Shown in pieces: positions 28,492 through 36,236 of a DNA stretch of 57,645 nt (the stretch's first letter is position 1; each line of letters begins with the position of its first letter). The notes beneath the pieces are model-generated. The model saw only the letters and a program-made list of their open reading frames with translations, did no database searches and had not been told where the DNA came from. The DNA is from Methanomassiliicoccales archaeon. Lineage in GTDB: Archaea > Thermoplasmatota > Thermoplasmata > RBG-16-68-12 > SOIM01. The DNA lies in contig SOIM01000043.1 of the NCBI GenBank assembly GCA_004377185.1, positions 1 through 57,645 of the forward strand, given 5' to 3'. The position numbers and the translations under genes were made by a program.

Positions 28492-28674
28492 TCAGCTATC
28501 CAATCCCCTCCGCACCGTGATGGGTATGATTCCTTTTTGGTATTCGGCGAAGGCTATCTCCATGGGGTCCAAACGGGTCTTCAATGATGAGACCAGAAGG
28601 GGAGCGCCCATACTTATCTGAAGGGATCTGGCTCCAACGATTCTGGCTACTTCGAAGCGTGTCAGGCGTGTCAT
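28492..28674 (-). CDS. rpoK: RNA polymerase subunit K (Rpb6/omega homologue)
   Basis: 60 residues. Contains the universal [21 protein letters not shown] helix and the [22 protein letters not shown]-terminus of Rpo6/omega, which clamps the largest subunit. Start taken at the ATG at 28674; a TTG two codons upstream is possible. There is no Shine-Dalgarno, and a TATA box ends about 30 bases upstream, so the mRNA is probably leaderless. First gene of the rpoK-eno-rps2-MEMO transcript. Confidence 0.95.
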   Translation of the reverse strand: MTRLTRFEVARIVGARSLQISMGAPLLVSSLKTRLDPMEIAFAEYQKGIIPITVRRGLDS

Positions 28675-28702
28675 TGGCAAAGCGACGCATACGGTAGGTT
28701 CG

Positions 28703-28711
28703 GATTTAAAC
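28703..28711 (-). promoter_or_regulatory. TATA box for the rpoK-eno-rps2-MEMO operon
   Basis: TTTAAATCC on the minus strand. The expected initiation site (about 28681) coincides with the rpoK start codons, predicting a leaderless message. Confidence 0.55.
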
Positions 28712-28802
28712 CTTTTGATTAATCTGGCCCCTGAAGGCGCTCTGCAGAGAATATGAGAGATATCTTAATATGCGAAAAGTCAAATGAGGGGGTGGTGATT
28801 TG

Positions 28803-28943
28803 ATGGTTAAGGCATATTGTGTGAAGTGTAGGGCAAAAGTGGATATCAAGGACCCAGAGAAGGTAACCCTGAAAAACGGCAAACCTGCGACAAGGGGTAC
28901 GTGCCCCAAGTGTGGAACAAAAGTCTTCAGAATCGGGGGATAG
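28803..28943 (+). CDS. DUF5679-type mini zinc ribbon
   Basis: 46 residues: two CxxC pairs (Cys6/Cys9 and Cys34/Cys37) around a strand-rich core VTLKNGKPATRG, ending KVFRIGG. I recognise this as the small zinc-ribbon family called DUF5679, widespread in archaea and some bacteria. A GGGGGTGGTGA binding site precedes the ATG and a TATA-like ATCTTAATAT lies about 35 bases upstream. Function unknown; nucleic acid binding is a guess from the fold. The stop codon is inside a terminator-like hairpin. The aminotransferase gene follows after about 100 bases. Confidence 0.88.
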   Translation: MVKAYCVKCRAKVDIKDPEKVTLKNGKPATRGTCPKCGTKVFRIGG

Positions 28944-28962
28944 TCCCCGTTCGGCTTTTTTT
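28934..28962 (+). terminator. Hairpin plus T-run overlapping the DUF5679 stop codon
   Basis: CGGGGG pairs with TCCCCG across a 4-base loop containing most of the TAG stop, followed by seven T residues at 28956-28962. It looks like a bacterial intrinsic terminator; in archaea the T-run alone may be enough. Confidence 0.55.
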
Positions 28963-29048
28963 CGACATTCGCTATGCAAAGACCAGTTGAGACTTTCGTC
29001 GTTTGAACCCGAAAAGAATCTGTAAGGTTTTCAAGGAGGAGGAATCTT

Positions 29049-30383
29049 ATGAAAGTTCCAGAGATAAAGGAAGTTCCCCCTGGCAAGAAAGGGAGGGATC
29101 TGGTCCAGAGGGACAAGAAAATAATGGCCACATCAACAAAGACATCTGAACTGGTCGCGGAGAGAGCGAAAGGAGCTCTGGTATGGGACGTGGACGGAAA
29201 CCTCTACGTGGACTTCACCAGTGGCATTGGAGTTGTGAACACCGGGCATTGCCATCCCACCGTTGTGGAGGCGATATCGAAGCAGGTGAACCGCCTGATG
29301 CATTTTGCAGGAACCGATTTCTACTACGACATACAGGTCACACTTGCGGAAAGGTTGGCCGAGCTCGCTCCCGGGGACTTTCCGAAGAAGGTCTTCTACA
29401 CGAACAGCGGAGCCGAGTCCGTCGAAGCAGCAATAAAGGTTGCCAAGTGGTCAACAGGAAGGGGAAGGTTCCTCGCATTCATATCTGGCTTCCATGGAAG
29501 GACGATGGGCGCTCTGGCCCTGACAGCTTCAAAAATACAGCACCAAGAGAGGTTCTTCTCGACCATGCCGGGTGTGGACCACGTTCCGTACGCGTACTGT
29601 TACCGCTGTCCTTACAAACTGGAATATCCCGGATGCGGCATTTGGTGTGCGGATGCCATACAAGAGCTGTACTTGGACAAGTTCGTTCCTCCGAAGGATG
29701 TTGCTGCGTTGTTCTTCGAACCCATTCAGGGTGAGGGGGGCTACATCGTACCCCCACCGGAGTTCCCCAAGAAGGTGTTCAAGATCTGCAAGGAGAATGG
29801 AATCCTTTTCGTGGATGACGATGTTCAGGCAGGATTCGGAAGAACTGGAAAGATGTTCGGAGTCGAGCACCATGATATTGTGCCGGACATATTGTGTGTG
29901 GCGAAAGGAATGGGATCTGGCATACCCGTGGGAGCTGTGATTTTCGACTCGAAACTCGATTTCGGTGTCCTTGGCGCTCATTCAAACACATTCGGGGGAA
30001 ACCTGATAGCCTGCGTAGCGACAATGGCCACACTTGACGTAATTGAGAAAGAGAAGCTTGTCATGAGGTCCGAGAAGCTGGGCAATCACATGAGCAAAAG
30101 ACTGGATGAGATGAAAGAGGATAACCCGATCATGGGAGATAATAGAGGATTCGGCCTAATGCAGGCAACGGAATTCGTAAGGGATCCTGAGTCCAAGTCT
30201 CCCGCCCCCGAGATAAAGGAATATGTGGTCCGAGAATCCTTCAGGAAAGGGCTCATACTTCTCCCCTGCGGTGCCTCTGGAGTCAGGTACATTCCTCCGC
30301 TGACCATAGAAGAAGAGCATCTCGACAATGGACTTGACGTGCTGCACGAAGTAATCAAGAATGCTGGCAGTATTAGCAAGTAG
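29049..30383 (+). CDS. Class III aminotransferase (acetylornithine/4-aminobutyrate aminotransferase or amino acid racemase type)
   Basis: 444-residue PLP enzyme. AGGAGGAGGAATC precedes the ATG. Key parts: FTSGIGVVNTGHCHP, FYTNSGAESVEAAIK (phosphate loop), ISGFHGRTMGALA, FEPIQGEGGYIVPP, VDDDVQAGFGRTGKMFG and CVAKGMGSGIPVGA with the PLP-binding Lys. The Cys-rich insertion YCYRCPYKLEYPGCGIWC is typical of the archaeal subfamily that includes broad-substrate amino acid racemases as well as transaminases. The usual DEVQ reads DDVQ here. Substrate unresolved. It ends one base short of the convergent TiaS gene. Confidence 0.9.
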   Translation: MKVPEIKEVPPGKKGRDLVQRDKKIMATSTKTSELVAERAKGALVWDVDGNLYVDFTSGIGVVNTGHCHPTVVEAISKQVNRLMHFAGTDFYYDIQVTLAERLAELAPGDFPKKVFYTNSGAESVEAAIKVAKWSTGRGRFLAFISGFHGRTMGALALTASKIQHQERFFSTMPGVDHVPYAYCYRCPYKLEYPGCGIWCADAIQELYLDKFVPPKDVAALFFEPIQGEGGYIVPPPEFPKKVFKICKENGILFVDDDVQAGFGRTGKMFGVEHHDIVPDILCVAKGMGSGIPVGAVIFDSKLDFGVLGAHSNTFGGNLIACVATMATLDVIEKEKLVMRSEKLGNHMSKRLDEMKEDNPIMGDNRGFGLMQATEFVRDPESKSPAPEIKEYVVRESFRKGLILLPCGASGVRYIPPLTIEEEHLDNGLDVLHEVIKNAGSISK

Positions 30384-30384
30384 G

Positions 30385-31689
30385 TCAGTTCTGAATGCGC
30401 TTGAGGGGCTTGCTCAGGTGTCGTCTGGCCGAAACCGTCGGCTCATAAAACCCAGGCGATATTGGTCTGCGAACTGTGATTCTCTTTGCCATCCCTTCCT
30501 TGGCATGGACATGACATTTACGGCACCGGTAACCCGCGTTCGAACCCGCGGATTTCATCCTTTTCCCACACTGGGGACATTCGGGGTTCCCCTGTTTTTT
30601 CTTGATCGTGGCAAGGGAATGAATCTGTAGTTTCTCCACATTCACTGTTCTTGGCTTGTCCCTCACGCTCCCGTAGATTGTCAACTCATCCCCTTCGCGG
30701 AGATGCGAAACAACCTCTCTGAAGTTCTTGGACGGTTCGTAGGCCGCGCAGTCCACATCATCACCATCAGATATTCGGAATATCAGGTGCCCTCCCAGGA
30801 TCCTCCTTGGCCTCTCCACGACTGTGCCATCGACGATGACGGACTGATTCTTTGCTATGTCGCGTATTCTCCTTTTGACCAAATGTTCGTCCGTTCCCTG
30901 ATTGGTCAGGAAGATCGTCCACCTTTGGGCTTTCTCACCCCTTATCGCCGACATAGCTGGAACGAGGTCGTTAGGGTTATCTCCCCTGATTCCGAAAAGA
31001 ACTGGACATGGTGAGTTTGGCGCGATTGCAATGCTATCTTCTTCGTAGTCGTAGTTATTGAATGTGGATTTGAACTTCCTATCCATGGCTATGACCGAGC
31101 TCTTCTTCAACGTCCGTTGAGTGCCCCATTTCTCTCCTTGTCGATATGTGATGATTTCGTATGTTCTGTCCCTCGGTCTCCAGGACACGGCAGATGCCGC
31201 ACCTATGAGACCCCGGCCATTCTTGTATAGACGATAAATCCCATTGCCAGACACCATTTCCTTCACGTCTTCCAGATAAACGATACCCCTCACCGCCCTC
31301 CAATACAGAGATGAGGTGGGCTTCCTTGACATAATAATAAATGCCGGGTTTGTGTTCCTGTCATCGGTCATGAAGTGAGACTCGACAATCTTGGCCACAC
31401 CTTCTTCAAACTCGTCTGGGGAGAGATTGCCATTACCCCTTTCGAATGCGAAGTAGTCTTTGTTCCCTATCCTGCAGATGGGGAACTTCTTGCCCCAGCC
31501 CTTCCCGAAATGGAGACAAATCGCCCCGTTGCCCCTTGTCTTCCATGGGATGTTTGGGTTCAACCTCACTAGTCTTGGGTAGCCAATGAGATCGTACTCT
31601 TCGAACTCCTTGATTATTTCAGAGGCCAGGTATGTGGTGCACATTCCAGTCTGCGAATCAGTGTCATCTATTCCAACATACACCGTCAT
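30385..31689 (-). CDS. tiaS: tRNA(Ile2) 2-agmatinylcytidine synthetase TiaS
   Basis: Attaches agmatine to C34 of the tRNA with anticodon CAU so that it reads AUA as isoleucine. About 434 residues: MTVYVGIDDTDSQTGMCTTYLA (the family's GIDDTDS start), WKTRGNGA, a central TCKD-like part, an OB-fold (TIYGSVRDKPRTVNVEKLQ), and a C-terminal zinc ribbon with CPQC and CRKC. I use the ATG at 31689; the frame extends to 31701 and ATG 31698 is also possible. A TATA-like AAATAGTAA at 31719-31727 implies a leaderless message. A candidate substrate, a tRNA with anticodon CAT, lies at 47151-47262. Confidence 0.95.
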   Translation of the reverse strand: MTVYVGIDDTDSQTGMCTTYLASEIIKEFEEYDLIGYPRLVRLNPNIPWKTRGNGAICLHFGKGWGKKFPICRIGNKDYFAFERGNGNLSPDEFEEGVAKIVESHFMTDDRNTNPAFIIMSRKPTSSLYWRAVRGIVYLEDVKEMVSGNGIYRLYKNGRGLIGAASAVSWRPRDRTYEIITYRQGEKWGTQRTLKKSSVIAMDRKFKSTFNNYDYEEDSIAIAPNSPCPVLFGIRGDNPNDLVPAMSAIRGEKAQRWTIFLTNQGTDEHLVKRRIRDIAKNQSVIVDGTVVERPRRILGGHLIFRISDGDDVDCAAYEPSKNFREVVSHLREGDELTIYGSVRDKPRTVNVEKLQIHSLATIKKKQGNPECPQCGKRMKSAGSNAGYRCRKCHVHAKEGMAKRITVRRPISPGFYEPTVSARRHLSKPLKRIQN

Positions 31690-31739
31690 AGCAAGCATCA
31701 AGATGGAATGAGGTAGATATTACTATTTGGGAGAAGAGA

Positions 31740-31865
31740 AAGATAATAGGCAGGTAATTGCCATCACGCGTTCTGCGGTCTCCTGTATGGGCGGCCATAC
31801 GGGCGAATACGCCATCTGTGGCGACGGTGGTGGGGAAGCTCCACCAGCAGTCATCCCATATTATC
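31740..31865. ncRNA. Hairpin-rich intergenic segment, possible structured RNA
   Basis: Three helices close together: CCTGTATGG/CCATACGGG around a GCGG loop (9 bp with one G-T wobble, favouring the plus strand), then GGCG-AATA-CGCC, then TGGTGG/CCACCA around a 7-base loop. A short open frame exists but does not look like protein. The strand is uncertain; a near-palindromic TATA at 31885-31896 could also drive the minus strand through it. No known RNA family recognised. Confidence 0.3.
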
Positions 31866-31884
31866 TCGACTTAATATCTAATCC

Positions 31885-31896
31885 TTTGTATATAAG
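31885..31896 (+). promoter_or_regulatory. Isolated TATA box in the tiaS/32034 intergenic region
   Basis: TTTGTATATAAG. Its expected plus-strand start (about 31917) is 117 bases before the next gene, which has a closer TATA-like CTTTTATCC at about 31997-32005. This upstream box therefore may serve a separate short transcript. Confidence 0.4.
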
Positions 31897-31916
31897 TCTT
31901 GTTATGAAAAAGAAAA

Positions 31917-31990
31917 CCTGATTGGCTAATAGTCCTGCGTTGGGGGAAGCAGGGCCATTTACAATGGCTAGTAACTCGATTCCCAACGGG
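31917..31990 (+). ncRNA. Candidate small structured RNA
   Basis: Downstream of the TATA box, CGTTGGG (31938-31944) pairs perfectly with CCCAACG (31982-31988), enclosing a perfect hairpin GCCATT-TAC-AATGGC (31954-31968). A T-rich CTCTTTTA follows. No coding frame. Could instead be the long leader of the gene at 32034. Confidence 0.3.
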
Positions 31991-32033
31991 GAAAACTCTT
32001 TTATCCCAATCAGACCTTAAGGTTACTGCAGAG

Positions 32034-32456
32034 ATGGCAATAAAACAGTTCGAGCTCACGTCGATTGACGGGAAGAGATTCTCCAAGACGGGAGAGAAGC
32101 ACAGGAACATTCGTATAGATCACAACAGTACAGTCACTCTTATTGTTGAGCTGAACGACCGCGAGGCCAGCGTGGACTTCAGGTTCACCGCGACCTACAG
32201 CGGTCTGGGCGTCATCAAGATTGAAGGCAATATGGTATACGTTGGTGATGCCGCTGCCCTTGCCAAGAAATGGTCTGCTGAGGGAAAGATGCCCGACAAC
32301 GTGGCTAGCGAGATTCATACAACAATCATGAACAACTGCATACCGGAAGCGGTGATGATAGCGAGAGATGTCCGACTCCCCCCACCCATTCCAATGCCCA
32401 AGGTCAGCATAAAGGGGAAAGGCGCAAAACCCTCTTCGGGAATGGAGGTTGCCTAA
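32034..32456 (+). CDS. Conserved archaeal protein of unknown function
   Basis: 140 residues. No signal peptide or membrane span. Strand-rich N-terminal half (NIRIDHNSTVTLIVELNDREASVDFRFTATYSGLGVIKIEGNMVY), then a helical part with EIHTTIMNNCIPEAVMIARDVRLPPPIPMPK and a short Gly/Ser/Lys tail. The pattern VDFRFTATYSG.G.I.IEG reminds me of SecB-like beta sheets, and SecB-like proteins do occur in archaea, but I cannot confirm this. TATA-like CTTTTATCC about 30 bases upstream and no Shine-Dalgarno suggest a leaderless or short-leader mRNA. Confidence 0.75.
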   Translation: MAIKQFELTSIDGKRFSKTGEKHRNIRIDHNSTVTLIVELNDREASVDFRFTATYSGLGVIKIEGNMVYVGDAAALAKKWSAEGKMPDNVASEIHTTIMNNCIPEAVMIARDVRLPPPIPMPKVSIKGKGAKPSSGMEVA

Positions 32457-32528
32457 GAGAACTGACCTGGCACCACTTTTGAATGGTTCGTCTGGAATAT
32501 TGTATAGAAACGAAAAACATTGATCCTT

Positions 32529-35114
32529 CTATCTAATATGGTCCAGTGAGAATGAACCTATGCTCACTCCATGCTTGCTATACGTGTACTTGATCCATGC
32601 TCGGGACTGGACATCGCATACGCCCTGCACGGACAGAAACGATTTCAGCTGCTCGACCTTGAAGTCAATCATCCCATCCATCATCGAACCCATCATCTGA
32701 ATTTCCTGGTCCTGATGCATTCCCTTCTCTATCATGTACAGAGAGACGGCCTTGTCCCTCTTTCTCCTGCCCGCGAATGACTGGAGGAACTTGAAAGCGG
32801 TCTGCACGTCCAAGTACGCGACAAGAGTGGATACCGAGCGGAAGGTCAGCCTATAGTACTCGTGAGACTTCTTGTACTCTTTTGCCACTTTGTTCACTGC
32901 CTTCATTATTCCTTCGTGGTCCGTGGGATCATCAAGGTATGTTGTGTATTCGTCCTCCTCCTCCGCCTCCATGCTCTTCGAGTAGGCATCCACGTAGTGA
33001 ACAAGACCCAGCTTCTCATACTCCTCGTACCCTGAGACGACGGGATTCATCTCCTCCCTTATCTCGTTGGGCGTCTTCTCGGTCAGCACCCAGATCACTG
33101 GAATGCCCTTCTTCAGGCCCTCAGCCATAAAAGTGTTGGCGATTATCTCCTTCCCCACGAACGGGGGTCCATAAATCTCGATGTTCGAACCGAAGGGGAC
33201 GCCGCCAAGGAGCAGGTCGTCCAATCGCGGTGTACCGGTCTTTATCTTCTCCTGCTTGAGCTCTAGCGCTACCTCTTCTTCTCTGGCTTCGATCTCTTCC
33301 TCGATCAACCCTTGCTCTCGGAGCCTGAGCTCCTCCATCTTTGCCTTCAGATACTTTTCCTTTGCCCTGACTTCGTCCTCTTTCCTCTGAATCTCAGTCT
33401 TGAGGGCTTCCAGCCTGTCCTTCATTTCCGATTCTTTGACACCGAACCCAGATTTCTTGGCTTCCTCAAGCTTTCTCTTTTCAGACACGACGAGTTTCTC
33501 TCGGTAAAGCAGGTCCTCCTCCCTTCGAAGTATCTCCTCTTCCTTGTAGACAAGGGGCTCCTTCACCTTGGACAGCTCATCTTCTTTGAACTTCAGTTCT
33601 TCCTTGAGACGCTGAATCTCGTCCTCGCGAATGAGGATGCTCTTCTCTTTGCTTTGGAGCTCTTTTTCCTTCTTCAGGAGCTCGCTTTCTATCTCCGGGG
33701 CGCCCATCTGCCTCAGTCTGGCGCTTTCCTCCCTCTGTTTCTCCTCAATCTTGTTCTTCTGAATCTCTTCCTCAAGCAGGATTATCTTTTTCTTCAGCTC
33801 ATCCTCCTTCTTCAGAAACTCGTTCTCTTTCTGGCGGAGCTCCTCCTCCAATCTGGACTGTAGCTCCTCCTCCGAGAGCTCTCCACCACCCACAGAAATG
33901 TCACCGCTCTTCAATGCGATCTCGTACGCATCCAACTCATCTTCCTTTGCCTTCACTTCCGCTTCCTTTTCGACAAGCGCCAGTTCCCTCCTCTTGATCT
34001 CCCTGATGTCCTCAGGCATCTCGGCGATCTTGCCATCCAGCTGTTCCTTGAGGGTTTCGACTTGGCTCTGCAAGGCCTCTAAAGCGGCTTCCAGCTTCTT
34101 CCTCTTCGTCCCTTCCTCTGCCAGCCTCCTCTTCAATATGGAACCGCCGCCCTTCAACAGTTGGGCCTTGAGATATTTGACAACGGCCGAGGTCCCCTTC
34201 TTTATGTGTTCCACGTCCTCCTCTAGTTCCTTCCTTCTCTTGATTTGGGTCTGCAGATCCCTGCTAACCTGGGCCGTTTCCTCGATAACCTTCATGGGGT
34301 CGAAATCCCCTGTTTGTATCTTCTCAAGCTCTCTTGATATTGTCTCCTTGAGCTTTTCCACTTCCAGTCTTTCTTTCTCAAACTCTTCCATAGCCAGCTT
34401 CAACTCTTCCTCTCCATGGGCTACTTCACTTTCCCTAGCTAAGAGCTCTTCTGAAGGAACGGTAACCTCCGTCGCTGCAACCTGCTCCTCCGTTTCTTCG
34501 CCCAGCCACTCGCCCAGAGCATCTTCTTCTCCAGTGAGCCATTTCTTGAGAGCGGCCATCGTTGAGTCATCCTTTGCGGAAACCTCCGGCGGTCCTCCTT
34601 TCGAGGCAGAGAGTTCTCCACCCAACCAGACAGTCAGTCCGTTCTCTTCGGACTCGCCCGTGAGCCATTTCTTCAAAGCGTCGTCCGACTTCTCCTTTTT
34701 CTTTCCTTTCTTCGCCATGCTGGACGCATTCTTCTGGATTGCTTCCGCGGTCTTCCCATCGATTCCTTTCAGCGTCTGAAGGTCTTCCATGGGCACCTTG
34801 CTCAAATCCTCGATGGTTTTGAATCCAGCATCGTACAGAATCTCGGCAGTGGCCATGTTGGCCACCTTAGCCAGGAGCTTGAGCGCTTCAGGCCTCGAAT
34901 CGACCTTCACCGTTTTCGCTGGCCCAGGATTCCCGGCCTTCTTCATGGGATTCCCTCCAGGGTTCCCTCTAGGATTGCCAGGCGGACCTGCCTTGGGATT
35001 GCACGAAAGACAATTCCCTGACGCATCCAGGGCGCTTCCACACTCAGGACAGTTACCACCAGCCGCCTTGGCAGGAGTACTCTCCTTTTTCTTTCCTTTC
35101 TCCTTGGCGACCAA
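32529..35114 (-). CDS. Zinc ribbon - HhH - long coiled coil - RecA/KaiC-like fusion protein
   Basis: 861 residues, predicted cytoplasmic. Start is TTG with AGAGGTG 7 bases upstream. Order: zinc ribbon near residues 20-40 (CPEC, CLSC), a Gly/Pro/Asn linker, a helix-hairpin-helix domain (about 70-125, YDAGFKTIEDLSKV and LKGIDGKTAEAI), a degenerate duplicated short motif (ALKKWLTGE, about 145-205), then over 400 residues of Glu/Lys-rich coiled coil. The C-terminal 230 residues are KaiC/FlaH-like: IKTGTPRLDDLLLGGVPFGSNIEIYGPPFVGKEII. The P-loop ends GKE instead of GKS or GKT, so ATP hydrolysis is doubtful. The architecture recalls SMC or Rad50-like organisers, but no such family is matched. A TATA-like TTATTTATAG lies near 35186-35195. 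Confidence 0.75.
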   Translation of the reverse strand: MVAKEKGKKKESTPAKAAGGNCPECGSALDASGNCLSCNPKAGPPGNPRGNPGGNPMKKAGNPGPAKTVKVDSRPEALKLLAKVANMATAEILYDAGFKTIEDLSKVPMEDLQTLKGIDGKTAEAIQKNASSMAKKGKKKEKSDDALKKWLTGESEENGLTVWLGGELSASKGGPPEVSAKDDSTMAALKKWLTGEEDALGEWLGEETEEQVAATEVTVPSEELLARESEVAHGEEELKLAMEEFEKERLEVEKLKETISRELEKIQTGDFDPMKVIEETAQVSRDLQTQIKRRKELEEDVEHIKKGTSAVVKYLKAQLLKGGGSILKRRLAEEGTKRKKLEAALEALQSQVETLKEQLDGKIAEMPEDIREIKRRELALVEKEAEVKAKEDELDAYEIALKSGDISVGGGELSEEELQSRLEEELRQKENEFLKKEDELKKKIILLEEEIQKNKIEEKQREESARLRQMGAPEIESELLKKEKELQSKEKSILIREDEIQRLKEELKFKEDELSKVKEPLVYKEEEILRREEDLLYREKLVVSEKRKLEEAKKSGFGVKESEMKDRLEALKTEIQRKEDEVRAKEKYLKAKMEELRLREQGLIEEEIEAREEEVALELKQEKIKTGTPRLDDLLLGGVPFGSNIEIYGPPFVGKEIIANTFMAEGLKKGIPVIWVLTEKTPNEIREEMNPVVSGYEEYEKLGLVHYVDAYSKSMEAEEEDEYTTYLDDPTDHEGIMKAVNKVAKEYKKSHEYYRLTFRSVSTLVAYLDVQTAFKFLQSFAGRRKRDKAVSLYMIEKGMHQDQEIQMMGSMMDGMIDFKVEQLKSFLSVQGVCDVQSRAWIKYTYSKHGVSIGSFSLDHIR

Positions 35115-35319
35115 ATTCAGGCACCTCTAGAAACCTTCATTCAGCAAGGATGAATCACGTCTGGAATAAGTATATCTTTCGTAAACTATAAATAACTTTC
35201 ACAAACGAATACCATCCATCGAAAAGAAAGATATTAATATGCCATCACAGATGCTCAGCCAAGCAGTGCAGAAGTTATGGGTATTTAAAGGCAAGAATTG
35301 GTAAAAAGGTTGAGAACTG

Positions 35320-35487
35320 ATGAAGAAAAAGGTTCTGTTCAAGATTGATAGGGGGGACGATTCCATAACCCTGCGAGATGTTTTGGACAAGATACAGGAA
35401 TTGCAGAGGAAGAACCCCGATCAAGATGTGTTCTTCGATGGCGATGAGTACGCCGTTTGCAGCAGGCCCAAGAGGAAAAGCACATGA
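35320..35487 (+). CDS. Small conserved-looking protein, 55 aa
   Basis: Starts MKKKVLFKIDRGDDSITLRD and continues DVLDKIQELQRKNPDQDVFFDGDEYAVCSRP. Codon pattern and amphipathic helix look like a genuine protein. A TATA-like TATTTAAAG at 35282-35290 implies transcription from about 35312, and AAGGTTGAG lies just before the ATG. No metal site or membrane span. Function unknown. It converges with the MBL-fold gene, ending 19 bases from its stop. Confidence 0.65.
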   Translation: MKKKVLFKIDRGDDSITLRDVLDKIQELQRKNPDQDVFFDGDEYAVCSRPKRKST

Positions 35488-35506
35488 CCAGCCGCGCTCC
35501 CACTGC

Positions 35507-36211
35507 CTACACACTTATTTCCATTTGCTCGTTATCATGAGAGAATATTGGGCGACCTCCCATCTCCCTCAGCTTGTCGACAGATTCCAAGGCCTCGACT
35601 GGATTGTGGAGGACCCCCACGATGTTTCTCATTTCATAGTTCTCTTTGAGTGGACAGACATCCCCGCAATATACGTATCTCGCCTTCCCTTCGATCAGGA
35701 CGGACTGGTGGCCAGGCGTATGACCGGGCGTCGGAATTGCCCAGACTCCTTCCACCACCTCCTTTTTCCCCGAGATTGGTTTGTATGGTACCGCTTCAGC
35801 ATATTCCTTCAGATAGGCTTGCTTTTGGAATCTGTGCGGTTTCTTTGCGTATTCGATTTCCTTTCTCTGAGCATAGAACTTGGCGTTCTTGAACAGGGCA
35901 TTGTTCCCAATGTGGTCGAGATGGAGATGAGTTGATATGACCATCGATATGTCGTCAACAGAGAAGTCATTCTCCTTCAAGCTGATGACCAGATCCTTGC
36001 TTTTGTCCATAGTGTAGAACTTCCTGACTCTCTCCGGCAGTGTTCCTATTCCGGTATCAACCAGGAGGTACTCGTCATCGCAAATAACGAATAGTGGCTT
36101 CAGTGCGGCTTTGTACACTTGTCCGTAGTATTTCGTCTTGCCGTAGACCAGAAGCCCCATATCGATGTTGAAGTACCCGTCCGAAAGCAGTTTGACGCTC
36201 CTCACAGTCAT
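35507..36211 (-). CDS. Metallo-beta-lactamase fold hydrolase (lactonase-like)
   Basis: 234 residues. Dinuclear metal motif HLHLDH in VISTHLHLDHIGN, a further His in PTPGHTPGHQSV, an Asp in YVYCGDVCPL and a late His in FSHDNE. The overall layout resembles N-acyl homoserine lactonases, but the superfamily is broad and the substrate cannot be fixed. It follows purM in the same direction (25-base gap) and may share its transcript. Confidence 0.88.
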   Translation of the reverse strand: MTVRSVKLLSDGYFNIDMGLLVYGKTKYYGQVYKAALKPLFVICDDEYLLVDTGIGTLPERVRKFYTMDKSKDLVISLKENDFSVDDISMVISTHLHLDHIGNNALFKNAKFYAQRKEIEYAKKPHRFQKQAYLKEYAEAVPYKPISGKKEVVEGVWAIPTPGHTPGHQSVLIEGKARYVYCGDVCPLKENYEMRNIVGVLHNPVEALESVDKLREMGGRPIFSHDNEQMEISV

Positions 36212-36236
36212 GATGAATCCTCATAAATACCTGTTA

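Noticed and set aside
31740..31865. A cobalamin riboswitch, because the minus strand contains CAGGAGACCGC
   Set aside because: The B12 box is incomplete and the conserved upstream core of that riboswitch is not present.
31727..31921. A 64-codon plus-strand frame between tiaS and 32034
   Set aside because: No ribosome binding site, low-complexity Gly/Pro residues, and the same bases form strong hairpins; more likely non-coding.
33312..34779. Long plus-strand frames of 183 and 293 codons
   Set aside because: They are antisense to the Glu/Lys-rich coiled coil, which produces long Leu/Phe/Ser-rich frames by composition alone.
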